A DNA stretch of 64,000 nucleotides from Antedon mediterranea (lineage: Eukaryota > Echinodermata > Crinoidea > Comatulida > Antedonidae), in assembly GCF_964355755.1 (NCBI RefSeq), contig NC_092671.1:23827070-23891069 (forward strand). The letters run 5' to 3'. The notes beneath the pieces were generated by a model. It was not told where the DNA came from and did no database searches. It saw only the letters and a program-made list of their open reading frames with translations. The translations under genes and the position numbers were made by a program. This document shows positions 25,501-39,000 of the stretch, piece by piece. Within the stretch, counting starts at the first letter, position 1, and the number at the start of each line of letters is the position of its first letter.

Positions 25501-27048
25501 TTTCAATTCCAAAAGAAAGAAAGTGTAGAGGGGGAAAAAGAGTTGTTTAATTTAATAATTTTATTACCTGTACATATTTCACCGTCACCAGTATATCCTG
25601 AACCACAAGCACAATCGTAAGACCGATAAGTATTGAAACATTGAGCTGATGGGTGACATCGATGCAAGCCTTGCAAACACTCATTTACATCTAAAGAGAC
25701 AATAAAAAGAAATAGATTTGTACCTAAATAATCAAATCATGATTCACCATAAATCTGGTAGTAAACATACAAAATGTAGTTTTAAGGCCAATTTACACAG
25801 ACAAGCGGTAATGGTAATATAAAGTCTAGAATCTAATGTTATTCCTGTTGACCATTTATACACAATGTGGAGCGGACGGGTGCTCAGCTCAGATTTTAAG
25901 TGCTACATGCTACGCAGTTTATACACAATGTGGAGCGGACGGGCGCTCAGCTCAGATCCTATGTGCTACATGCTACGCAGTTTTGCGCTTACCGTTACCG
26001 CTTATCTGTGTAAATTGTCCACTGTACAGTACAATGACTAACCAATATATTTTTAATTCAAAGACATTAAACAACAATTTTAAGTAACTTTCAGATAGGT
26101 CAGGTTTTTTTGAAAATGTAAAGTGTCTTTTTTTTATTTCTAACTTTCAATCTTTCATAATATATTGCATGAACAAAAAAGAAAACAACAGATAAAAAAA
26201 ACATCAACAAAAGAAAACTTTGTCACTTAAAAAAAATAATGTAAAATGTTTAAGATGAAAGAATAAATAGTGATTTAAAATAATTTAGTTAGTCAGAAGA
26301 TTTCACTCACCATGACAGGCCCTGTTATCAGCTGTACTTTGTAGCCCTGATGGACATATACACTCATATGTACCTTCAAGATTGTGGCAGATAGAATCCT
26401 CACTGCATTGTGGATCATTTTCACATTCGTTAATATCTGTTCAATTGGATATTAAATAATAACATTAATTTGCAAAACAATAAAAACAGTACACAAATAT
26501 TTCAATTCCTCATAAGAATATAAACAAGATTATTCATTAATGATAGATATGATGATATTATGGGTAGTCTAAAATTTCAAATGCTTAAACAGTTACTTTT
26601 ATTTGCAATATCAGAATACAGTACAGTATTTTATCACCATTCAAATCTTAATTAATAGCTTTAATTTCTTACCTATGCAGTGTCCAGCAGCATTTTCTTG
26701 ATATCCGGCCCCACATCGACATGTAAAGTTACCCATTGTATTAATACATTGTGATACACGTTCTGGGCAATCATCAATGTTCATGAGACACTCATTCTTA
26801 TCTGTTTATACATATAAATGTAATACATTATTCTATGTAGTGGAGCTGTAGCTTGGTGGTTAACGTGCTTGCCTTCCAATCCCAAGGTCCCGGGTTCAAT
26901 CCTGACCTAGTGCAGGGTTGTAACTCATGACTCTTTCAACTCCACTCCCTAAGCCTCAAATGAGACTTAGTTTATAAGCACGATAAATTATTAAAATAGT
27001 TTAACCATCCTGTAATTGGCGAGTTTCTCGCTGTTGAATGAGTATGAC

Positions 27049-27084
<36 letters not shown>

Positions 27085-30000
27085 ACAAAAAGTGGGCTTA
27101 AAACTGCATTTGTTAATAGGTTCTTAAAAAAAATTAAAAAATGTATGCGCGTGTTAACAATGTTAAATTACTATACCCCTTTTACACCGCCGAGCTTAAA
27201 CAAACCCGTGCCGTGTCCGCCTAATTCATAACACGGGAATGACACGGGTTGTGTGTATTTACACTTCAAAATACCAACCTGTGTAAATGTTCTAGATCAA
27301 TCGAAATATTGCCCTCTCACGCATAGTAATGGTCTGCTCATTATACCTCCCACAATTTTGTTTTATGGCAATACACACAAAAATCTAAAGATACGCTGAG
27401 TGTTTTACACAGCAAACACGGGTTCATCCCGGGTTGACTTGATGCTGAATACATTCCGCATCACTTACCCGAGTGGTTCAGCGACCCGGGTAACTTTTTA
27501 CGCCGTTTACACCGGCCTAAATTTCCGCATTTTTGCGCCCCGGGTACGACTCGGGTTATACAATTCCGGATCAACTACGCATTTTTACTGGCGGTGTAAA
27601 AGGGGTAGTAATATCAAAAGAAAGCTAAAGGGTACGAACCAACACAGTGGACACCATTGCCCTCAAACCCTTTGTTACATTGACAACCATAATTTCCATC
27701 TCCATTGATGCAAACAGCATTACTGCTACACCGGTTATCTCCAGTTGCACATTCATCAATGTCTAAAAATGGATAAAATATCTTACATAAACTTCTAAAC
27801 CTTGCATTTATGGCATACTGTATATATATTATAAACAAATCAGGCAATATATATATAAACACATTAGGCAAAGAACATGAATTCTAAAGCGCCAGGTGAT
27901 ATACAGAAATTAAATTTATTAATTTGAAACGATAAAGATGAGGAAATCTGTGAGAATGAGAAAAAGTCGCCCCAACCGAGACTTGAACTCGGGCCGTCTG
28001 CTTGATATGCATTTGCCCTAACCATTAGACCACTGGGGCTTTCATGGTATTGTTCAAACTCGATTGGATAGCAACTCTTTAACATTCTCGGCGTGGTACG
28101 GCGGAACAGCACTAGTCCTCAGTTGTACGCACGCGCAACAGAGATCAAATTGATACGCCCACATCTTTCACTATTTTTATTCACGAGGCGGGATCTCCAA
28201 AGAGATACTTTTATATATATAAACACATTAGGCAAAGAACATTAATTCTAAACCGCCCGGTAATATACTGAAATTTAATTAATTATTTGAAACGATAAAA
28301 TGAGGAAATCTGTGAGAATGAGAAAAAGTATAAGTTACCATAATGTAGGCAAGTTCATGCACACTTTATAATTAGTATTTAACGTCATCAAATAAAAAGA
28401 AATTTTAAAGTTATGCTTACCAGTACAAATCTCACCATCACCATCATAGCCTGGATTACACACACACAGAAATGAGCCTGGAAGGTTCATACAGGTGCTA
28501 TACAAACCATGACATGTAGACTGGCCTTCTGTACATTCATCAATATCTAAATTGTCAAATGCAATACAACTGTTAAACTTTTGATCAAAACAAACAGTAC
28601 AAAATGATGATAATTAGCAAAATATCAAAAATTGTAATACAAATTTCAGGTTGTGTCAGTTTCTTTACCCTTCCTTTAGTGTTTCACCCTTTAGTTTGTT
28701 GATTGATATAAATAATACTTACCCGTACAAATATGACCATTACCACTGTAGCCACTATTACATACACATGAATAACTTCCTTCATAGTTTGTACATTCAG
28801 CATTATCATGACATTGATTATCAACACATTCATCTACATCTGAGAGTATTCATAAAAAATTAAAAAATACATCATTACTGAATAAAGTTTAAAATAACTA
28901 AAAAATTACATAGATCATACATCCTCAGAATATTATGCATTACCTAAAAAGATATCTTTAAATATATTTGCTATTGCTGGATTTTTACCTGTACATTGTC
29001 TTCCGCTTCCACGAAAGCCGGCTTTGCATTCACATGAAAAACTTCCAATTTCATTAATACAATTTGCATCTTCATGGCAATTATGGCTACCAGTAGCGCA
29101 TTCATTTACATCTGAAGCACAAAAAATAAATCCATTGTTAAATAAAATATAGTACCAATTTAAATAACTTAATTTTGCCTTTTTGGCATATGAATACAAG
29201 AATCAGTATCTATAATTGCCAATTTTTTTTAATAATTTCAAAATACACTATATGTAGTAAATTATAACACAATACCTTGGCAAGATCCTCCTACTCCACT
29301 AAAGTGGTCATGACATGTACATTCAAAATACCCTTCATTGTTAACACAATCTGAATTTTCTGGACAAAGATCTGGATTTTCTTCACATTCATTGATATCT
29401 ATAACAAGCATAAAATCAAATGTTTATATTAAAACAATCATACAGTATTTAACACCTCAAAGTCAAAATTGTAAAATTATACGACATTGAAAAAAAAAAC
29501 TAAATATATATGATTAATATATTAAATGTAATTGAATAACTCCATCTTTGCATTTTCAGTATTAAGAGATTAAAGTGAATAAGGGCTTGAAGCAAGATAC
29601 CTGCACATTCACCACCATCAGTCATTGAATATCCTGGCTGACAGACACATACAGGTTCACCACTTGTTTCATCACAGTAACTGGTTTCACTACAACTAAC
29701 TGCATCAGGATTTTCACATGTGGACATCTCTGCAATAAATAAATGTTTAAATAAATTATTTTGGATGAAACTGATATGTGTTGATTATCATAATTGATAT
29801 TCTTTTAAATATGCTGGTATCATAGAGATGCTTCTATTCAATCTTTTCATTATGCATCATTTACTTTAAATGCCAAGGAAAAGAAATAAATAATTTAAAA
29901 AAAGACTAAGTATGAATTGATCAATTGATTGATGTGCATCATTCAGTAAATGACAACTTACTTGTACAATGATAGCCATCTCCTTCATAGCCATCATTAC

Positions 30001-33000
30001 ATGTACATGTATAGCCAGGTATGTCGTTGCTACAACTAGCCATTTCTGGACACAAATCAGTGCCTAATTCACATTCATCAATGTCTAGAAGGAAAAAAAT
30101 GAATTTATGATAATCTTCAAATGTCAATAAACCTTGATTCAAAAGATTCTGGTTTCAGCTAATGAAACACTATACATCCATTATCTATTTATTTAGTTCA
30201 GGTTATTTGTTTTTACAATTTTATTTTATATAGACATATTTGCACTTATTAACCTGTACAGTTGAAACCACTGCCTTCAAATCCAGTTCTACATGAACAC
30301 TCAAATCCACCTTTGTTATTTCCACAATCTGCATTTACATCACATGGACCAAGTTCACATTCATCCACATCTAAAAAATTTAAAATATTAAATAGTAATC
30401 TAGAATTTAATTTGTCACTTTGATGAAATATAGGTGATCATTGTGATAGAAGATAATAATTTTATAGAATTTAATTTGTAATAATCTGCGCAAACGCAAC
30501 ATGCACAAAAGTTAAAATATGAGCGTAAAAATGATGTTGATGTATGCAATCCTAAGACCTGATGCATATAAGATTAGTGCAGAGTTGTGCCTATTATGTG
30601 TCATATATAGAATATATACAGTATACATAGTGTAGCATAGGTGAAATTACGGGACCCATATATGTCATAATTTTATAAAATAAAACATGAAGATGACTAT
30701 TTCGGAAGATAATGATTTGAGCAAGGAGAAATGGAATAGATAGATTTGGAAAAAAAATGATGTGTGTGACAAAGGTGTGATTTTTTACTAAACAGCCCAA
30801 TGCTGGCTATTCGAAACCTGTATCAATGTCATTTGAGGCCAAAACAAAGTCTCTACAGTCGATTTAGTTGAATTATATATGCAAATATTGAGAAAATAGG
30901 GTTGAGGATAAAATTTCGTACTTCAAGTCATTTTTTTGGTAAAAAGCTTTATTAGAGCAAATATAAATAAGTACATTTTGAATAAGTCTGTAAAAATCAA
31001 AATCAAAAATCTCTAGCATTAGTGGTTCTTTGAGATATGGGAAGACTGTATATTCACCCACCCCACTTTATTTGCATATTTCATTTAATAATAATATTAA
31101 TTAATAATAATATTAACAATTTTTTTTTTTTGTAATACTAATTTGCATACTTTTGAGGTGTGTAACAAGGTGTGATTTTTAGAAATTACAAAACTGTCCT
31201 ATGCTGGTCATTAGAACCCTGTTTTATGAGTCATATGAGGCTCGAACAAAGTTTCTACAGACAATTAAGTTACAATAAATATTGAGTAGAATTGAGTAGA
31301 GGGTCAAATGCCGTAAATTTTTTGTAAAATATTTCATTAGAGCAAATACATATATATATATTTAACTTTTTCTGACTAGTAGTAGTTTTTGAGATATGGT
31401 AACCCTGTAATTTCACCCTAATTTGCATATTTAAGCTAATTTGCATATCATCAGGATGAGTGACAGAGGTGTAATGCTCAAATGCTGATCTCCTCAACAT
31501 ATGTGACCATTTATTGTTTCACTCAAAATGCTAGATTGCCTAGCCTACATTGTATTATTCCAAACAATTTGAAAATATAGATACAGATCATACAGGTAAA
31601 CAAATATTTACCGGTGCATTGAGATCCATTGTCTTCAAATCCATCCTCACAATTACAGTCATAGCCTCCATCAGTGTTGGAACAATAAGAATTAGCTGGG
31701 CAGTCAGATCCACCTTCAATACATTCATTGATATCTAATAAAATGTAAAAAAAAATTTATAAATAAAACTGTATTGCACTTACAGTAGTACTAATAAAAT
31801 CATATGTATAATTGTATTATGTAAATAACCAAAATTGTTTACCGATGCAAGCTGTGCCATTGGCCTGTCCATCACCTTGGTAGCCGCGAGGGCAAGTACA
31901 GATAACACCACCAACAATATTGTAACAGTCTGTACCTTCAACACATATGGCCACTTCACCAGTACATTCATCAACATCTGAAAAGACGAAATAAAAAATC
32001 CATAAATTTCTAATAACTAGATGGTACGCTCGCTTCGCTCGCGTACCATCTAGGTCGTACCCACAGATGGTTCTCGAATACACAGTAATTTCAGCGTTAA
32101 AAAACTGGCGATTTCAAATGTACAATAATGCAGGACAATAATATATGTCGTTTACAGGAACGATTAAATAGACACTGTGATTTATCATTTATGTACTCAA
32201 CTAAAATTAGCACACTGGGAATTACTTCCGAAAGAGAAAGTTGTCACAAAATGAGACCAATTGTTTAAGTCAAATTTAAACAAACTTAATTTGTGTTTTG
32301 TATGTAACATTATGGTTGAGAGATGGGGAAGAGGATGGGTGCAAAGAGGAACAATTTTTAAATATATTCTTTATTTTGTAACGAAATATTAATTAACATG
32401 TTTTACAAATAATATACCACTAAACACAGTAAAACATTGCGATGTAATACTTTGTTGAAACTATCACCGTCGTAGTCGATTGAAATAGTACAGTACATGT
32501 AACGATACACTACGACGTATGTTTATATATAATGTTAAACAATTTGTGAAAACCACCTCTATTCGGGGCAAATCATAATTCGATTTAATCGGTAATAAAT
32601 ATTAAATTACGGCGACTGAAAACGATAGCTCATTATCCGTTTAAAAAAAATTATATTCCACCTCTGCAGCACAGATTGAAAAAAAAAATGGATCGAATTT
32701 CTGTTATGAGTATACAGTACTTTCCTTTACGACGCCTGAGGGAATAGACACTTGTGGAACGACACAGAGATTGGAATGTTCCATTCATCGCAAATCAATA
32801 CATTTGTATAAACGTATATTAAATCTATCAAAATAGTATTTTTTAAAGAAAATCGGCCTGTCTTCAACATTATGATACTGTACTCGAGCTGTTCAACCGG
32901 TTTTCAGCTATTAAAAACAATTATCGTAGGAGGAGATAGGAAAATGCGAAGCCTCCTCGCATTTTTGTGGCGGGTATTTTTCAAGATGGACATCCATTAG

Positions 33001-36000
33001 ACAGTGAATACCACGATCGGAAAACACCCCTATCTGGGGCAAATCGTTGAACCTAAATTCGTTTTAATCGTCAATAACTAATTATCTAACTTAATTTAAT
33101 TAGTAAACAGGGTTACATCAGGTGGTTAAAATCAGTACCGAAAGTATGAACCAACTTTACATACCATCGAGTAAAAATTCTAAAAGTAAGGCGCGATTTA
33201 CCGAATTTTGCCCTTACGTAAATTTATATATAGATATATTTGGTACAAATAGAATGATACATCAAAAAAGAGTAAGTAGTAGTTACCCTACCATTATTGA
33301 ACAATTTGAAAAAGCTCTAAATATCTTACCATTATGACAACCATCTCCAGTGAAAGATGGACGGCATGGCCCACATTCATATCCACCTGCAGTGTTAGTG
33401 CAGCCAGTAGTGCCAGCACCACACACAGTGGCACCAGAATCACCTGAAGCACATTCATCAACATCTTTTGAAGAACAAACAAAAAGTAGTCACAAGAGTG
33501 ATAAATAATAGATGGACACCATCTTATTACTAAAAGTACATTCCTACTTATAATATTTTGAAATGACCCTTATCTGTTGAAGCTGTCTACCAACATAAAC
33601 ATCATACCAGGGAGTTGTTATTAACAACTCCCTGATCATACTAAAGGATTGCTATCTTTACTGAACTTACAAATGGAGAATTTGTCTGGACCTCAGAGTG
33701 TACCAAAATAGTTATGTTATTTACCTTCACAGTAGGTTCCATTTCCAACATAACCAGTTGGGCATTCACAAATAAATCCACGCGCTGTATCAATACAATT
33801 TGCTCCCTCTGCACAATTATCCAAATTTTCAGAGCATTCATTAACAACTGTAAAAATCAAAACAAGTGACAATTTATATTTTAATTTTATTTTGAAGATA
33901 CAAAATCCATACAGTAACATTTTATTATAAGATTGAAAACATTGATTGAAATATTTATTGAAATTGATGTAAACAGTTACATTATTATATAATATTATTA
34001 TGCAGTACCTCATTGGAATCTAACACAACATAGTCTAGCGGTATGGGGTCATGGAAGTATGGAGAATAAATAAATAAATTTATTGTAGAATTACATCTTA
34101 ATACCAATTAGGAAATTTAGTAATGTAATTAGTAATACGCTTATTATCTCATTTATATCATGAAAATATAGAAATATAATTTTAAATAATTTTGATAAAT
34201 AAGATGTTAGTTATGTTATTATACTGTAATTTTTATCCTCAATTATATAATTATATACTCTAGGTTTATCTTAATTTTTTTAGTAATGTGTTTTGTTTGT
34301 GGGTCCCTGCGAGACAAGTTTTAACTTCTAGAAGGGATCCATGATAATATTGACTTACAATTACTGCTTTATCTAAGTTCACTTTAATATCTTTTTTCTA
34401 TTTTGTATATGTTCATTCATTATTATCTGAATAAATGTTATCTGAATCTGAATTAACAAGAATATAAAAGAATATTGTTCAAGTAACAAATGCAAATTCT
34501 AACAACAACAAAGATATACATACCATTGCAGTTGTTACCATTGCCTGAGAATCCAGGGTAACAGACACATGAAACAGAGCCATCTTCACTTTCTAAACAT
34601 TCTGCATTCTCATCGCAAGTTCCTTCACAAGGGTCAACACCTATTCATTAAAATCATTAAGAGACTCATTCAATTACAACCTTCTACATAATTCCTGTTT
34701 CAGTAATTTTCCCCCAAAAAACATGAATCTTGTTCTTCCATTTTGTAGTTTTAATAAAATTAAATGTTTTCATTTATAAAAAGATATAATAAATGGTTAA
34801 ATTCAACCAACAAGCTGGCAGACTATTTCCCTCTTAAATTCACAGTTTATTATGTGACATTAAAATGGCATATTCAACAAAATAAAATTTAAAAAAAACA
34901 AAAAAAAAACAAAAAATTAAAAACATAAAAACAACATTTTTTTCCAGGGGGACAATACATCTTTAACATTTAATTAATTACAAGAAACATTAAAAGGGCA
35001 AATAATTAAATAAAGACATCCAAATGTAAATTATTGTCATGGACAACCTGTAGCACATCTAGAAGGGGTGCATCCTATGCACATATCTCTATAATCTAAA
35101 TCGCATCATCCCACCACTATGCTATATATTATCTGGATCTCCATAGAAATTCATAATAATAATAATATAATAATAATTAAACAAAAAAACTCATCAGGGC
35201 TAAAAAATATAAGTATAGATAGTAAAAAAATAAATAATGCAAAATTGATGGAATACAAGTGATTACAATACAAGGGCTCATGCGACCATGGTGTGTGTAC
35301 TATCAGAATCAGTGAGCAATTCCTTTACTGTTACTTTTTGCTTTACTTTTGATATATTCTTTATGTTTACGAACTTTTAAAATAAGTGCTGTGAAATAAA
35401 TTTCAAAGAATAAAGTAGCTTTATATTTGACAATATGAGTTGACACTATGAATGATGATATCTTTGTTTTTCTAGAAAGCTATAATGATTTCTAAACACT
35501 AACTCAAATTTATTTTTTATATAACAAAATGAGTCAATGTTCTTTTACAATAAAGAATAAGTAAATTAATTATAACAAACAGGTTATTATTTCTATAGAA
35601 ATAAATCTAAAATATTCTTTCATTCAAGGGAATGTGGGAAACGCAAATGTAATCAACAACCAAAGTCAAATAATAGAAAGTAAATACAATTAAGGAAAGG
35701 AAAAAAGGCCACTGGTTAAACATACCCCCATTGTCAACGTCAGTGTTGCCTGAAATAACAAAATATTTGCTAGGAATTGTAATTTAACTTGATTAAATAT
35801 AATATTATTATGAAATAATTGTACAAATATTAATATAATAATATAAAAAAACAGTATAAATTAAATTGAAAAAAAAAAAACACAAAAAAATGAAATTATC
35901 AGTAGTGTGTTCAATTTCAATTTATTTCCAAAATATAACATGATAATACACAATGACATAATATTAAACTAGTTTGTTAATACATAAAATTGCATAAAAA

Positions 36001-39000
36001 TACAATTTCAAAAATTGATAATTCTTCAGAAAGAATTGATTTTATAACATGAATTATAACATATATTGGTTTGAACTTTTAAAACTTACGGTAGCATTGA
36101 TATCCATTTCCAACATAGCCCTCAATACATTGACATGTATAAAATATTCCATGATCAATGCAGGTAGCATGCGGAGAGCATTCATTTGTTGAAGAATCAG
36201 CACATTCATCAATATCTAAAAAACAAACAAAATTTATATTTCCAATTTTTTTTTTCATTACCAAATAACCTATACAATAAAAAGTAGCGCTTCCAACTGT
36301 CCATTTATGACTAACTTAACTTAAAGCTCAGATACAGGCATGAATTTTAAATATAATACCTGGTTAATTGTACATGAATCAAATATTTGTAACAAAAATC
36401 AAGACGAAAAACATGAATTTCCCTTAATATGGTCAAATACAACATTTGGAAAAATTCTGCTATAAAAACCAGTACTTTTTTCAGTAGTTAGGTAGTTTAA
36501 CCTAATGTAATAACATGTCTGGCGACTCCCTAGAAGGTGAAAAAAGATGGTGGATATACAGTGGATAATTTTTGCTATAGCATGAAAATAAAAATCTGAA
36601 GTTGAATAAAAATACCAGAAACGTAAAATTCAAGTTATTTTACATATATTTAGTCATCTGATAACATTTTTTTACCACACTGTTTATTTTTCATAGCTTT
36701 TTAAAATGCCTCTCTATTATTATTAACAAAATTTGTGTACAAAAGAATAGAGATTTTACTGTGTAATTTGAACTGATAAGAAAGTGCTTATTTTCAACAA
36801 GCTCATGTAACACAAATAAAATCCCCAACATTATGAAACATAGGGGAAACTATAGATCGATAATTATTGGAATGTATGATCAATAGAAATTTTTTGCCCG
36901 CACCTGGCCTTTAAGTATTTTGTTAAAAAACATGCATTTGGAAATCAATCTCCTTATAAAACCAATCATGTGTTTGTAAGTTGTTTAGTTTAACCAGTAC
37001 TTTTGTAGAAATTACAAAGTTAATAAAGTTATTTCATAGTTGAATACTGTATGATTAATTTGTATGAATAGCAAGAACAGCATTTTGATGTGTATGGATT
37101 TCATGTGCATTATTTATATGCGTACACGATTAAAAAATGATCTAAACATACTTTCACATCCATTTCCAAGATCTTGGAATCCCGGTCTACATTCACATCT
37201 ATATCCAAGAGGTTCATTAATGCATCGCATGTTCTCACCACATTCAGCAGTATCTGGCATGATACACTCATTCAAGTCTATAAATATAATTATAAAGTAT
37301 TAATGGTTCTCATCTGCTAGCGTTACATTAATGAGTTCTACATTTTTAATACCGTTTCTGTAATGACAAAACATTATCAATACAAATTTAGATGTAATAT
37401 ATGTGTTTCAATAGCAAATCTTGTTTGTTTTCTAATGGACACTAAATATAATAATTAAATATGATGGAAATATAAAAAACTGTTTTATCCCTTTCTTAAG
37501 TTACTCAAAATGGTGTTAATGTGTTAATATATTTAGGTAAAAACAGAACCAACCAAATCAAATTTGTATTGGTAATAAAAGTATAGAGAATATTGTTACC
37601 ATAGCAATGCACACCCGTGCCATATGAACCTGTTTGGCATTCACACAAATAAGAACCATCTTGATTGATACAATCTGCTAATTCATGACAATTTGTATCT
37701 TCAGTTGCACATTCATCCATTTCTAAGTATTAACACACACACATTAACAACACATTCATTTAATTAAATATGTAAAAAATATAATCATGAAAAAGAATGA
37801 ATCATAAAAATCTATGAAAACTAAATCTTATCTGAAAATTGTCTTTATACATTCTTTATTCTCATACTGTTCTATAAATTATGCAGTGTGTTAAAACCGA
37901 ATATGTTATAGCTGCAATACCTTGACATGTGCTATTGTCGACAGAGATGTATCCAGTTTTACAAACACATTCTTTTGATCCTGGTGTATTTATACATTCT
38001 TCAAATTCATTACATGGGAATAAGTTTGCAGGTACTGCACATTCATCATTATCTACAGAATACATGAAATAAATCCTTAAATTGTTTGAAAAATATTATA
38101 ATCTGACTTCTGTTTCCACCATGCAACATTTTACAAACACATTATTTAAATTCAATTATTGTTATGATAGAAGAATTGACCAAAATTGAAACACTGATTG
38201 TAACAACCAAAACTGCAATATCTCTGGAAGTAAACATGGTATCAAGATAATGTTTTTAATATTTTAAATCTTAGATTATGTAGTTTCAGTATTTGTAAAA
38301 TTTTGAAAATTCCAACTTATGTCTGATTTCGATTGAGTGTGCCACATATTTTAACAGGTATTTAATTTTCCAAAAAATGTGTTTATGCTATAAAATTTAT
38401 GTAAATAGAATAATATTAGTAGAAATGAGTTGAATTATGATGTTGAAGAATCATGTTTGTTTGTATTTAGTTGAAAAATAAACTATGGATAAAAAAAGTT
38501 ATGTTGAGAGTTAATAATGAAAAAGAGATGAACACAAAAAGAAAACATGTATACATGATTAAAAACAATTGATAAAACATATATGTCAATGGAATTGTTT
38601 TTGATACAAGTATAAGAAAATTTATATGAAAAAAATAGTGGATAATTAAAAACAAAATGTGTTTATTATGAAATTGTTAATAAGAAAGTATATTAATGTA
38701 TATGAGATATATGAAAATAAAAGTGGGATGAACCCACGTAAGACAAAAAAAAAATACCTGTACAGCTTTCATATCCATCACCTGTGAAACCTTCCATACA
38801 GGAACATGTGTAGGAGCCATCTTCATCTTGACAAACAGCATTTTCTGCACAGGTATGTCCAAATGGATCATCACATTCATTATTATCTTTAAAAAAAAAT
38901 GTTTCTATTACAAGTAATGTACCTTTTAGTGTGTTGGCCAAGTTTGGTTGTAGACAAAAATAAAATAATTTGGTTGACGTGAATAAAAATAATGAAAGAT

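Noticed and set aside
27964-28042. Functional tRNA gene on the minus strand
   Set aside because: Same repeat as 39124-39195 with two anticodon-stem mismatches, embedded in shared flanks; treated as a repeat-borne pseudogene.
31550-31738. Plus-strand frames over EGF exons (also at 46640, 47733, 56146, 62249 and others)
   Set aside because: They are antisense shadows of exons; the minus strand gives six-Cys EGF domains with splice sites.
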